From Mycobacterium numidiamassiliense (lineage in GTDB: Bacteria > Actinomycetota > Actinomycetes > Mycobacteriales > Mycobacteriaceae): DNA of 64,000 nucleotides. How positions within the stretch are numbered: the stretch's first letter is position 1; each line of letters begins with the position of its first letter. The notes under the pieces were generated by a model. That model was not told the DNA's origin. It searched no databases and worked only from the letters and a program-made list of their open reading frames with translations. Below, one piece after another: positions 46,561 through 55,352 of this stretch. The stretch lies in assembly GCF_900157365.1 (NCBI RefSeq), contig NZ_FUEZ01000003.1:1240001-1304000 (forward strand), read 5' to 3'. The position numbers and the translations under genes are program-made.

Positions 46561-46962
46561 ATGGCTGCGAAGACGGCGACTGCCGCTCGACCCGACCTGA
46601 ATGCCTACAACGAGGCGATCACGATGGATACGCCGGAGTTGGTCGACGCCCTGAGAAACCTGCTTGGGCCCACGCTGGTCGCCTACTTAGGAAGGGTCAA
46701 GGAGACTCGCGCGGTGCGGCAGTGGGCCGAAGGCAGTCGCAAGATCGCCAACCCCGCCGATGTCGAACGTCTGCGTGTGGCGTATCGCGCGGCGCGGATG
46801 ATCAGCGAGCGGGACAGCAAGAAAGTGGCGCAATCCTGGTTTCAGGGCCTCAACCCCTTCCTTGACGACTGGTCGCCGGCCCGGCTCTTGCGCGATGGGG
46901 ATCTCGAAACCGACGGTGCCCGCGTGATTGGCGCTGCGCGTCAGTTTGTCGCCGTCGGGTAG
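46561..46962 (+). CDS. Xre/MbcA-type antitoxin of a RES toxin module
   Basis: The 133-residue helical protein fits the Xre/MbcA/ParS-like antitoxin family. It ends in the conserved toxin-binding domain VAQSWFQGLNPFLDDWSPARLL followed by GARVIGAARQFV, which matches the DUF2384 region that blocks the NAD-binding pocket of RES toxins. The N-terminal half with ERLRVAYRAARMI may be the DNA-binding part. It is followed after 14 bases by a RES-domain toxin frame. ATG at 46561; the promoter carries a 12-nt-period repeat. Confidence 0.85.
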   Translation: MAAKTATAARPDLNAYNEAITMDTPELVDALRNLLGPTLVAYLGRVKETRAVRQWAEGSRKIANPADVERLRVAYRAARMISERDSKKVAQSWFQGLNPFLDDWSPARLLRDGDLETDGARVIGAARQFVAVG

Positions 46963-46976
46963 CGGTTCGGCCAACT

Positions 46977-47706
46977 GTGTCCTCCATCAAGACAGAGTTA
47001 GGCCCCATGCAATGTTCGACCGACGTCGTCCGAGAGGTTCATCGCATCGGCTACGCCCCCGCACCCTGGGACTGGACGCCGTGGGAGCACGCGCAAGGCG
47101 GTCGTTTCCATGGCAGGTGGGACGACCCTGACGGGAACTGGCGTGCACTCTACGTTGGCGACTGCGCGTTGGCGTGCTACCTCGAGGTGCTCGCGCCCTT
47201 CCGGCCCGACCCCGTCCTGGCGCAGCAATTGGCCGAGATCCTCTCTGACGATGAGGATTATTTCCCGACGACAAACCCGGGAGAGCTTCCGTACGTATGG
47301 TGCGAACCGCGACTGTCCTGTTCGGCAATGTTGTCCGGATACTTCGCCGTACCGGGCCACCACAAGACACTCCCGACCCTGAGGAAACGTTTTCTTCAAC
47401 TCGCGAAGAGGCATGGCTGCAAAGACCTCGACGCCGGCGCGATCCGGCATGCCAGCCGATGCGCAGCCCGGGGTGATATCGGCGTGGATCTACACCCGCC
47501 GCGGACCGGGAGGCGAATCAGTCGGCGGAGTCGAGTACCTGTCTCGCCATGGCGATCCGTTCACACTCTGGGCGCTCTACGAGCGCGATCAAGAACACCA
47601 ATCTCCTTGGCAGATAAGCGATCACGCGACCCCTAGGAGCATCAGTCCGGAAGACCCAGACTTGATGCAAGCCATGCAGATCCATGGCATCACATGGATT
47701 GACTAA
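46977..47706 (+). pseudogene. RES-domain toxin, frameshifted
   Basis: The N-terminal part, read from the GTG at 46977, carries the RES hallmarks: HRIGYAPAPWDWTPW, GGRFHGRWDDPDGNWRALY (catalytic Arg) and CYLEVLAPFRPDP. The frame then derails after KDLDAGAIRHAS near 47450. The expected C-terminus (PGVISAWIYTRRGPG, then GVEYLSRHGDPFTLWALYER) is in the +1 frame up to the stop at 47704-47706. One extra base, or two missing, between about 47450 and 47470 explains this. RES toxins degrade NAD+; the broken version is probably inactive, unless the shift is programmed or a sequencing error. Confidence 0.8.
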
Positions 47707-47860
47707 ACCTGCAGCTCTCTTGCATTTAATCGGCCCCAATCCGTCGTTGCCAAAACGTGACCAATACTTGATCGATTGTCTACGCGCCCTTGCGCTTCCG
47801 CTGGTCACGGCGGCTTTACCATCGTTATTGAAACTCTGTCAGATAAAAGGAATCGGGGCC

Positions 47861-48661
47861 ATGCGGACGGTTGTTCGGTGTCTTCTTGTTGCCATCGGGA
47901 TCGCAGCCATCGCTGTGGCGCGGCCGACCGATATCACCCTCACGTCGGCGACCCAGTCGTATGAGCCCGCCATTGCCTCGCTTCTGCCAACGCGGGGCGA
48001 AGTCGTGGGTGTTGCGCACCCCGTAGTCGTGACATTCGTTGCACCCGTTGCCAATCGGAGCTTGGCCGAGCGTGCCCTTGGCGTCAAGACGACGCCCGCG
48101 ATGACCGGGAAGTTCGAATGGCAGGACAACAAGGTCGTGCAATGGGTTCCCGACCAATACTGGCCGGCGCACAGCACAATAAAGCTCTTGGTGAACGGTG
48201 AGTCCAGCGAATTCAAAACGGGCGCTAAGGTAGTCGGCGTTGCCAGCGTCTCGCAGCACACGTTCAAGGTGAGCATCGACGGAGTCGATCCTGCGGCCTC
48301 AGTTCCGACGCCGCATCACCGTCCCCACTTCGGGGAACCGGGTGTGCTGCCGGCCTCACTGGGTAGGCCCGAGTACTCGACCCCGGTCGGCTCCTACACC
48401 GTACTGTCCAAAGAGCGTGCGATCACGATGGATTCGAGCAGCGTCGGCATCCCGGTCGATGCTCCGGACGGCTACCTGCTCACGGTGAACTACGCCGTCC
48501 GTATCTCCAACCACGGCCTGTTCGTGCATTCGGCCCCGTGGGCGGTCAACGCACTGGGGCTGGAGAATGTGAGCCACGGCTGCATCAGCCTGAGCCCCGA
48601 AGACGCCGAGTGGTACTACAACACGGTCAACATCGGCGACCCGGTGATTGTGCAGGAGTGA
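47861..48661 (+). CDS. L,D-transpeptidase with Ig-like domain
   Basis: The 266-residue protein starts at ATG 47861 with a signal peptide (VVRCLLVAIGIAAIAVA). An Ig-like domain (about 35-120, with VPDQYWPAHSTIKLLV) leads to a YkuD catalytic domain with HGLFVHSAPWAVNALG and the active-site NVSHGCISLSPEDAEWYY, including His and Cys. It makes 3-3 peptidoglycan cross-links or attaches proteins, and is a carbapenem target. A longer frame from 47684 adds a non-signal-like N-terminus and is not used. A strong hairpin terminator follows. Confidence 0.92.
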   Translation: MRTVVRCLLVAIGIAAIAVARPTDITLTSATQSYEPAIASLLPTRGEVVGVAHPVVVTFVAPVANRSLAERALGVKTTPAMTGKFEWQDNKVVQWVPDQYWPAHSTIKLLVNGESSEFKTGAKVVGVASVSQHTFKVSIDGVDPAASVPTPHHRPHFGEPGVLPASLGRPEYSTPVGSYTVLSKERAITMDSSSVGIPVDAPDGYLLTVNYAVRISNHGLFVHSAPWAVNALGLENVSHGCISLSPEDAEWYYNTVNIGDPVIVQE

Positions 48662-48787
48662 CAGCGCGACCGCAGCTGGCTCTCTAACCGGCCCCACATC
48701 TGGCTGACGCGCAGGCCATACATCGTAGCGAATTCTGTTGTCGTGCCGTCTTTTCAGTGCCGCAAAGGCATTCTCTCGCGACCCCTA

Positions 48788-48833
48788 CAACGAGACGGAC
48801 CCGCTGGCAGCTACCAGCGGGTCCGTCTCGTTG
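48788..48833. terminator. perfect 20-bp hairpin between convergent genes
   Basis: Left arm 48788-48807 (begins CAACGAGACGG) pairs perfectly with 48814-48833 around the six-base loop CAGCTA. It lies between the L,D-transpeptidase stop (48661) and the convergent secreted-protein stop (48848), so it can terminate both. There is no long T run, as is common in mycobacteria. Confidence 0.8.
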
Positions 48834-48847
48834 CAACGCAACTGGCG

Positions 48848-49375
48848 TCAGTGCGCGAACGGATTGGGCGCAGGACCGGGATATGTCGGCTGACCGACCG
48901 TGGGCCCGCCAGTGGGCGCCGGTCCGGTTGGCTGATCCTTCACGCCCGCCATGTCGATCAGTGGAGCGGCCGGGATGACATCTGCCGGAGCACCCCCCAG
49001 TGCAACCAGTGGGGCACCCAGCGGCAGCGGCGCACCCACCGGGGCCCCTAGCGGCACCGGCGGAACGAGCGGCGGCGGCCCGAGTGCGATGATCGGAGCA
49101 CCGCCGGGCACCGGAATCGCCCCAGGCGCCGCCAGGGGGACACCCGCCATGTCGGTGAGCGGAGCGCCGCATGCGCCCGCGCCCGCGGCCGCACCGCCGG
49201 CACCTACCGGCCCGCCTGCGGCCGGGAACGGGGCAGCTTCGCCCGCCTGCGGATATATGCACGCACCACCCGTTTTGAGCGGCATGGCCGCCGCGTGCGG
49301 GCTTAACGCGATAGCGGCTCCGAACATCCCGGCGCTGGCAACTACTTTGATGTTGAACCGATCGAGGATCGCCAT
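48848..49375 (-). CDS. secreted Ala/Pro/Gly-rich protein
   Basis: A 175-residue product. The ATG at 49375 is preceded by AAAAGGAG nine bases away. The signal peptide (IKVVASAGMFGAAIALSPHAAA) cleaves near AAA-MPLK. The mature part is low complexity (PVPLGAPVGAPLPLGAPL) with the repeated phrase AP(L)xDMAGV at two places and three Cys (one CIYPQ, one ACGAP, others absent after). Function unknown; similar proline-rich exported proteins are common in mycobacteria. Confidence 0.75.
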   Translation of the reverse strand: MAILDRFNIKVVASAGMFGAAIALSPHAAAMPLKTGGACIYPQAGEAAPFPAAGGPVGAGGAAAGAGACGAPLTDMAGVPLAAPGAIPVPGGAPIIALGPPPLVPPVPLGAPVGAPLPLGAPLVALGGAPADVIPAAPLIDMAGVKDQPTGPAPTGGPTVGQPTYPGPAPNPFAH

Positions 49376-49653
49376 CAACGTCAACTCCTTTTATTCGCGC
49401 TCAGATACCTCTTCAATCGACACCGCGTAGCTGTACCGAGGTCGTTTGTCGACGACCGACACAATTTTTAGCGATCGAGGTGCTACCGCACGCCACGCCG
49501 CACCGCGTCGTTTCCAAACAGTGACGTCACGACGGTGTTACAAGGCTCCGATTGGGTTGCTCCATAACGTTTACATAACGTCGACAGGCCTCCAGCACAG
49601 CTTCGCCAGTGACGATCAGTTAGCGGTTCGCTTGCCTGTGGGAGGCGTGAGTA

Positions 49654-51774
49654 ATGGATATCGTGCTCGGAGTTTCGATGGCGCCGGCCTCTGTTCAGAT
49701 GGTCTTGCTGCAAGGCGAAAACGCCGACGGCGCAACGGTGGACGAGAGCGAGTTCGCCGTCATGGCTTCTGATGACTCTCCCACGGTCAGCGCGTCCGAT
49801 CGCGTTGTCGCCGCGATCCTGGATACCCGCGACGATGCGGTCGGCGCCGGCCTTGAGCTCTCCTCCGTCGGGGTGGCGTGCACCGACCAGCTCGAAGCCG
49901 CGGCATTGCGCGACGCCCTGGCCGCCCACAAGGTGGAGAACGTCATGCTGGTCTCGGCGTTCCTGGCCGCGGCCGCTCTGACTCAATCTGTCGGCGGGGC
50001 AATGGGTTACGAACGGACTGCGGTGCTCTTCGTCGAGCCCGAGACCGCGACGTTAGCGATTGTCGAGACGTCCGACGGTTCCCTCACCGATATCCACGAA
50101 GAACGCCTGGACAGCACGTCTGGAACCTCATCGAGCGCAGAGCTGATGGCGATGGTCGCCGGGCTCGACGAGCTGGCTACGCGACCCGGTGGCCTGCTAG
50201 TGATCGGCTCGGGTGTCGATATCACGGCGATCAAGCCGAATCTGCAAGAGGCGACATCGCTTACCGTCAGCGCGCCCGAAGAACCGGAGACGGCGCTGGC
50301 CCGCGGGGCGGCCCTGGCGTCGGCGAATGTGCTCGCATCGTCGACTGCCGTGCTGGCCTACGCACAAGATCCCGGCACCGGTGCACTCGACGTGTCCGCC
50401 CTCCCCGAATATCTCAGCATCACTGACGACGATCCAGACGAAGGCCTCGCCTACAGTGCTGTGCCGGACGACGAGGCAAGTGCCCCCACCGTCGTCATCG
50501 ACCCTTCGGGTGACAGCGGGCCGCGTCGTCGGCCGGGGCTGTTGGTCGGAACCGCGTTGGCGGTGGCCGCCATCAGCGCGGCACTCGCGCTGGAGATAGC
50601 GCTGTCACTGGGGATTCGCTCGACGGTGGGTCTGCTGCCCGCCCCGATCCACGACCTCATCGCTCCGGTCCAGGAGGCGCTCGTCCCCGTGCCCGGTCCG
50701 GTGGGGGCGATGAAGGTGGCCGCGCCCGGGCCGGTCAGCCCCCCCGCGGGCGCCCCGCCGGCGGCGGCCCCGGTGCATGCGGCCTCGCCGCCCCTCCCCG
50801 CGGCTCCGATCCCTGCGGCGCCAGTCCCCGCGGCACCGGTCGTGCCGGTGCCCGTTCCCCTGCCCGCCGCTCCGATTCCCGTTCCGGCAGCACCTGTTCC
50901 GGCCGCCCCGGTTCCGGTAGTGGTGCTTCCGCCGATCGCTCCGGCTCCTGTGCCGCCCGTTCACCTGCCCGAACCTCCGGCCAGCCCGCCGGTGGTCCAA
51001 CCCCCGCCGCACGCATCCCCACCGGCCGAACCGCCGCCGGTTCACGTGCCACCGCCACATGCGCCGCCGCCCTATCAAAACCCTCCGGGGCAAGGGCCAG
51101 GGCCGAATCCTGGAGGCAGGCCCGGAGGCCCCTCGGGCAGCCCCGGGGACGGCGGTCCGGCCAGTGGGCCGGGTCCCGTGCATGGGAATCCCGGCGGCGG
51201 TGGACCCCACGGCGGCGGCCCGCTCAGTGGGCCCGGTTCGGGGCACGGCACTCCCACCGGGCCTCCCGAGGGTGGTATGCCTCCTGGCGGTAGCGAGCCC
51301 CACACCGGCGGGCTGCCCCCTGGCGGGAGCGAGCCCCACACCGGCGGGCTGCCCCCTGGGGGTAGCGAGCCCCACACCGGCGGATTGCCACCTGGCGGTG
51401 GAAGCGAATCTCCGGGTGGCAGTGGGCCATTCGGCGCCGAGCCGCACAGCGGTGGCGGTTCGGCGGGCGGGGGCGGCAGTTCGGGCGGCGCGGAGACCGG
51501 CGGTGGCTCAATAGGCGGCGGCTCGGTAGGCGGCGGCAGCGAGAGTGGTGGCGGCACCAGCAGTTCGAGCGGCGGCGCCGAAACTGGCGGCGGTTCAAGC
51601 AGTTCGGGCGGCGCGGACACCGGCGGCTCCAGCAGTTCCGCCGGGGGCGCGGACACCGGCGGCTCCAGCAGCTCCGGCAGCAGCGACAGCGGCGGCTCGA
51701 GCAGCAGTAGTTCCGGCGGTGCCGACAGCGGCGGCTCCAGCAGCAGCAGTTCCGGCGGTGCCGACAGCGGCTAG
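49654..51774 (+). CDS. DUF7159-family protein 4 with long Pro-rich and Ser/Gly-rich tail
   Basis: The 706-residue protein starts MDIVLGVSMAPASVQMVLLQ, nearly identical to DUF7159 protein 3 over the first 18 residues. The head ends VIGSGVDITAIKPNLQEAT and ALARGAALASAN. A helix (near 295-320) precedes a Pro/Ala region, three SEPHTGGLPPGG repeats and a final ~120 residues of Ser/Gly (GGSSSSSSGGADSGG). The 3' end abuts the convergent amidohydrolase with no spacer. Function unknown; it is on the opposite strand from, and 8 kb away from, its tandem relatives. Confidence 0.8.
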   Translation: MDIVLGVSMAPASVQMVLLQGENADGATVDESEFAVMASDDSPTVSASDRVVAAILDTRDDAVGAGLELSSVGVACTDQLEAAALRDALAAHKVENVMLVSAFLAAAALTQSVGGAMGYERTAVLFVEPETATLAIVETSDGSLTDIHEERLDSTSGTSSSAELMAMVAGLDELATRPGGLLVIGSGVDITAIKPNLQEATSLTVSAPEEPETALARGAALASANVLASSTAVLAYAQDPGTGALDVSALPEYLSITDDDPDEGLAYSAVPDDEASAPTVVIDPSGDSGPRRRPGLLVGTALAVAAISAALALEIALSLGIRSTVGLLPAPIHDLIAPVQEALVPVPGPVGAMKVAAPGPVSPPAGAPPAAAPVHAASPPLPAAPIPAAPVPAAPVVPVPVPLPAAPIPVPAAPVPAAPVPVVVLPPIAPAPVPPVHLPEPPASPPVVQPPPHASPPAEPPPVHVPPPHAPPPYQNPPGQGPGPNPGGRPGGPSGSPGDGGPASGPGPVHGNPGGGGPHGGGPLSGPGSGHGTPTGPPEGGMPPGGSEPHTGGLPPGGSEPHTGGLPPGGSEPHTGGLPPGGGSESPGGSGPFGAEPHSGGGSAGGGGSSGGAETGGGSIGGGSVGGGSESGGGTSSSSGGAETGGGSSSSGGADTGGSSSSAGGADTGGSSSSGSSDSGGSSSSSSGGADSGGSSSSSSGGADSG
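51292..51399 (+). repeat. 36-nt tandem repeat in DUF7159 protein 4
   Basis: Three copies begin at 51292, 51328 and 51364 and encode SEPHTGGLPPGG. Unit length is a multiple of three. Confidence 0.9.
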
Positions 51775-53004
51775 CTACGGCGGCAGCAGCACCGGGCGCT
51801 CGCGCCGGAATGTCGTGCGCCCTGCCTTGAGGCCCCACAGTGGCTGCGCAAGTTCGCCGATCGCGGCGGCGGGATCGGTCGCGTCGAGCAGCACGAGATC
51901 CGCGGGCGCTCCCTCCGTAATCCCATACCCCGCAACGCCCATCTGCCGCGCCGCGCGATCGGTGATCATCGCCATGCACTCGCCCAGTGCCGCCTCGCCC
52001 GCCGCGTGGCAGACGTTGGCGTACAGATTCGCCATGCGGATCAGCGACGCGTCGCCGTACGGCGTGAACGGGTTGAGCACGTTGTTGGTGGAGATCGCGC
52101 AGTTGACGCCGTGGGCCAGTAGCGGCGCCGCGTGCACCACTCCGCGCGGCTTGGCATGGGTAGGCGCTCGGCCCATCAGGTAGAGATCGGTCGCCGGCAG
52201 GATTGTAACGCCCACGCCAGCGTTCGCGAGACGCCTTGCCAGCAAATCGAATTCGTCAGGCGGCAGCAACGATGCTTGCGTCACATGCCCAATGGTCACG
52301 CGTCCGCCCCAGCCGAATTCCTCGCTCTTGCGGCAGACGTACTCGGCCTGCATGTCGTGCGTCGTCTCGGCGAGGTCGAGATGCATGTCGATGTCGACAT
52401 CGAAATCCCTTGCTATCTCGAATATTCGGTCGATCTGGCCGCGAGGATCGCTGTCGGCATAGGGCGCGGCTCCGATCACCTCCGCGCCCTCGCGTAGCGC
52501 CTGCACCAGAAGCGCATCCGTGCCGGGATTATTGATGAGTCCTTCCTGCGGAAACACGCAGAGCCGCAGATCGATCGCCCACGCATAGGCGCGCGCCAGT
52601 TCCTGCACGCCGAAGAATCCCTGCAACCCGATGGTCGGATCGACCTCGACGTGCGTGCGCATGAGCATCACCCCGTGGCCGATGCTCTTCTCGAGGGTGC
52701 GACTGCCGCGGGCGAAAACGTCCTCGGCCGTGAAACCGCGCTTGGCTCGGGCGGTCTCTCGGATGGCCTCCTGCACCGTGCCATCGCTGATCGCGACACG
52801 ATCGAGGATGCAGGTTTTGTCGAGATGGACATGAGTCTCGACGAGGCCCGGCACCACCAGGCCGCCATCGGCCTCGACGACGGGTGCGTCGGTTGCCAGC
52901 GACGGCGCGATCGCCGCGATTCGCTTGTCCGCGATGCCGATATCGGCGGTGCGCAGGCCGTCGGCAGTGCCGAAGCGGGCCCGGCGCACGATCAGGTCGA
53001 GCAT
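51775..53004 (-). CDS. cytosine deaminase-like amidohydrolase
   Basis: The 409-residue metal-dependent hydrolase of the CodA branch has GLVETHVHLDKT (metal HxH), THVEVDP, DIDMHLDLAE and IGHVTQ as ligand-bearing segments, and NVLNPFTPYGDASLIRMANL near the C-terminus. In E. coli CodA the equivalent of STNNV is GHDDV with the catalytic Asp; here Asn occupies that place. I believe other members of this branch share that, but the substrate is unlikely to be plain cytosine. ATG at 53004 lacks its own good ribosome site; a strong one lies 20 bases upstream for a small leader frame. Confidence 0.75.
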   Translation of the reverse strand: MLDLIVRRARFGTADGLRTADIGIADKRIAAIAPSLATDAPVVEADGGLVVPGLVETHVHLDKTCILDRVAISDGTVQEAIRETARAKRGFTAEDVFARGSRTLEKSIGHGVMLMRTHVEVDPTIGLQGFFGVQELARAYAWAIDLRLCVFPQEGLINNPGTDALLVQALREGAEVIGAAPYADSDPRGQIDRIFEIARDFDVDIDMHLDLAETTHDMQAEYVCRKSEEFGWGGRVTIGHVTQASLLPPDEFDLLARRLANAGVGVTILPATDLYLMGRAPTHAKPRGVVHAAPLLAHGVNCAISTNNVLNPFTPYGDASLIRMANLYANVCHAAGEAALGECMAMITDRAARQMGVAGYGITEGAPADLVLLDATDPAAAIGELAQPLWGLKAGRTTFRRERPVLLPP

Positions 53005-53018
53005 CGCTCGTCGGCCAT
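52992..53018 (-). CDS. eight-codon leader frame overlapping the amidohydrolase start
   Basis: AAGGAGG at 53024-53030 (reverse strand) is ideally placed for the ATG at 53018. That frame encodes MADERCST and stops at TGA (52994-52992), 11 bases after the amidohydrolase ATG. Ribosomes ending there could restart at the 53004 ATG. It may be a coupling leader or only the displaced remnant of a longer start. Confidence 0.4.
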   Translation of the reverse strand: MADERCST

Positions 53019-53079
53019 TTCCGCCTCCTTGGGCCTCAATACCTTACGCACATCGTTTGCGGCAGGTTAGATCTTCATC

Positions 53080-53844
53080 ATGGCCGAACGTGTCACGTTC
53101 CAGAGCTCCACGGGGCCGAGCCTGGCCGGCATCATCGAGCTGCCGCAACAGGCGGCGCGCGGTTGGGGCGTGTTCGCGCATGGCTTCACGCTCGGCAAGG
53201 ACTGCCCGGCCGCGTCCCGGATCTGCAAACAGCTCGCCGACGACGGCATCGGCATGCTGCGCTTCGACGCGCTGGGCCTCGGCGGATCGGAGGGAGGCTG
53301 GGGCGACGGGTCGTTCACCGTCAAGGTCGACGACATCATCAGGGCATGCGAATTCATGGCCGCGCGTGGGACGCCGGCCGGCATCCTGATCGGGCACTCG
53401 TGGGGCGGCGCGGCCGTCATCGCCGCGGCAATGCAGGCGCCGGGCGTGCGGTCGGTCGTGACGGTCGCGGCGCCGTTTGATCCCAGTCACGTCGAAAAGC
53501 ATTACGACGCAGTGGTTGAACGCGTGCTCTCCGAGGGCACCGCCGAGTGGATGGTGGGTGGACGCAAGCTAACCCTAAAGCGAGCGTTCGTCGAGGACGT
53601 GCGCGCCGCCCATCTGCATCACAAAATCAAAAGCCTGCGGCTGCCGCTGCTGATATTGCACTCGCCCACCGACAACACGGTCGGCATCGAGAACGCCAGC
53701 GAGATCTTCCGCCTGGCCCGCCACCCGCGCAGCTTCGTCTCGCTCGAGGGCTCCGATCATCTGCTCACCGCGCGCGGCCAGGCGCACCGGGCGGGCCGAA
53801 TCATCGGCGCCTGGGCCGACGCGTACCTCGGCGATCCAAGTTAG
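53080..53844 (+). CDS. alpha/beta hydrolase (OsmC-partner type)
   Basis: The 254-residue hydrolase has GVFAHGFTLGKDCPAAS (oxyanion segment), the nucleophile elbow LIGHSWGGAAV, the acid in LHSPTDNTVGIENA and the His in EGSDHLLT. The order and the GFTLGKDC motif match hydrolases that are often fused to an OsmC peroxidase domain; here no OsmC domain follows. Substrate unknown. ATG at 53080, divergent from the amidohydrolase. Confidence 0.85.
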   Translation: MAERVTFQSSTGPSLAGIIELPQQAARGWGVFAHGFTLGKDCPAASRICKQLADDGIGMLRFDALGLGGSEGGWGDGSFTVKVDDIIRACEFMAARGTPAGILIGHSWGGAAVIAAAMQAPGVRSVVTVAAPFDPSHVEKHYDAVVERVLSEGTAEWMVGGRKLTLKRAFVEDVRAAHLHHKIKSLRLPLLILHSPTDNTVGIENASEIFRLARHPRSFVSLEGSDHLLTARGQAHRAGRIIGAWADAYLGDPS

Positions 53845-53846
53845 CG

Positions 53847-54617
53847 ATGGACCCGAAGGACTTCCACAGGCGGTGGCGACAGAATGCCGAGAGCCGGCGC
53901 GTGCCATCCGGCGTTCTCGCCGAAATCGCCCGGCGGCACGGCATCACCGCGCAGAGCTTCGCAGTCCTTGAGCAATTAACCGAGATCTACGACCCGGACG
54001 GCAAGTCCTTCTTCCTTCTCCCCCGCGGCTGCAGCGGGGGAGAGGCGCGCACGGCCACGCTGCTGACCTATGTCCTCAACGCCGGCACCGACTACGACAA
54101 GGCAGGCGAGCGACCCGCGGACTTCGCCGAGACGCCGTACAGCGCCGACGAGGTGCAGCGAATTATCGACCGGCAGCAGGCCAACGCGTGGAGCTACGAC
54201 CAGGACGTCGCGTTCGTCGACGGCAACGGCGGCCGCCTTGTCGCGACACCGAACGGCATGCTGATGGGCCTCGGCGGCAACTGGATTCAGCGGCAGTTCA
54301 GCCAGCAGGGCGGCACGGCCTGGGGTGACATCTTCATGGTCAACATCGACGGCGCGGGCGATCCCGCACGGTGGCTGCGCGAGATCGTCGAGTCGGGACA
54401 CTCCTGGTTCACCGACCGCACCGGCAGGCCGTTTGAAAGCAACCTCGCGCTGGACCGGGTGCTCCATCACGAGGAACTCCACTCCCAGCAGTGGGCCGCT
54501 AAGGGCCATGCTCGCATGATCACGGCCTACATTTGGGAAGTGCTGCGCGACATAGTGTTTCGCAAGACGAACCGGCTCGAAGAGGCCGCCGGACTGTCCG
54601 ACGGCGGCTACCGGTGA
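53847..54617 (+). CDS. uncharacterised protein with HHEELHSQQW motif
   Basis: The 256-residue protein starts two bases after the hydrolase stop. It has no signal peptide. A Gly/Asn-rich segment (GLGGNWIQRQFSQQGGTAWGD) precedes DRVLHHEELHSQQWAAKGHARM, whose His-Glu-Glu-Leu-His could form a metal site like HExxH. An Arg/Glu-rich C-terminus follows. I do not recognise the family. A longer open frame upstream is only the shadow of the hydrolase gene. Confidence 0.7.
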   Translation: MDPKDFHRRWRQNAESRRVPSGVLAEIARRHGITAQSFAVLEQLTEIYDPDGKSFFLLPRGCSGGEARTATLLTYVLNAGTDYDKAGERPADFAETPYSADEVQRIIDRQQANAWSYDQDVAFVDGNGGRLVATPNGMLMGLGGNWIQRQFSQQGGTAWGDIFMVNIDGAGDPARWLREIVESGHSWFTDRTGRPFESNLALDRVLHHEELHSQQWAAKGHARMITAYIWEVLRDIVFRKTNRLEEAAGLSDGGYR

Positions 54618-54622
54618 GTGCG

Positions 54623-55315
54623 CTATAAGGCGCGAATTCCGTTGTGAAGCACCATCAAACCGATCAGTATCAGTATTCCCGCCAGCAGCGCGGCGTTGTT
54701 CTTCTCCATCCACTCTTTGAGGCGTTCCAGGAAGTTGTCGAGGCGATGACCCGCGGCGGCGTAGGCCAGGATGGGAACTGCGACCGTCGACGCGGAAAGG
54801 GCAACGTAGAACAGCCCCGCCCAGACCTCACCGACGTCATCGAGTTCGCCGGTACCGATGGCCAATCCGGCGGCCAGGCTGAGGGCCAGCACCTCGACCC
54901 GAACCACCGTCAGCACCAATCCGGTGATCGCCGCTCGTCTGGGGCTGATGGTGTCGAACGACCGCATCCACTTCGGCGACTCGGTATGGCGATGCCGGGT
55001 CAGCCACCGGTAGATGCCGAATAGGATCAGCGCGGAACCCAGGACCACGCGCAGCCAGGACGCCCACGTCGGTGGCGACTTGTGCATGCCGCCCAGCGCG
55101 CCGGAACCCGCGACGAAGAGCGCGGTCTGCGCGGCCAGTCCGAGCACCCAGCCACCGAGGAAAGCCAGCCCGGCAGGCCGTGGCCGCGGGGCATGCAAAA
55201 CCAGTACGGCCGGGATGATCGTCAGTGGTGAAACGGCGTTAACGAGCGCCAGCGGAATGAGCGTGGTCAACAACGAGCTCCAGCTTCCTGCCACGGGCAG
55301 AATCCTCTCATTCAC
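54623..55315 (-). CDS. GAP/Sap-family membrane protein (PF11139-type)
   Basis: The 230-residue protein has six hydrophobic helices with the pattern of the GPL-addressing/Sap family (LIPLALVNAVSPLTIIPAVLVL, then GGWVLGLAAQTALFVAGSG, YRWLTRH and a final helix ILILIGLMVLHNG). In mycobacteria these proteins aid export of glycopeptidolipid or related lipids. It converges on the HHEELHSQQW gene with 5 bases between stops. Confidence 0.8.
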   Translation of the reverse strand: MNERILPVAGSWSSLLTTLIPLALVNAVSPLTIIPAVLVLHAPRPRPAGLAFLGGWVLGLAAQTALFVAGSGALGGMHKSPPTWASWLRVVLGSALILFGIYRWLTRHRHTESPKWMRSFDTISPRRAAITGLVLTVVRVEVLALSLAAGLAIGTGELDDVGEVWAGLFYVALSASTVAVPILAYAAAGHRLDNFLERLKEWMEKNNAALLAGILILIGLMVLHNGIRAL

Positions 55316-55352
55316 ACCACGCTCGTGCTACTGAATGGCCCGGGCCGACCGG

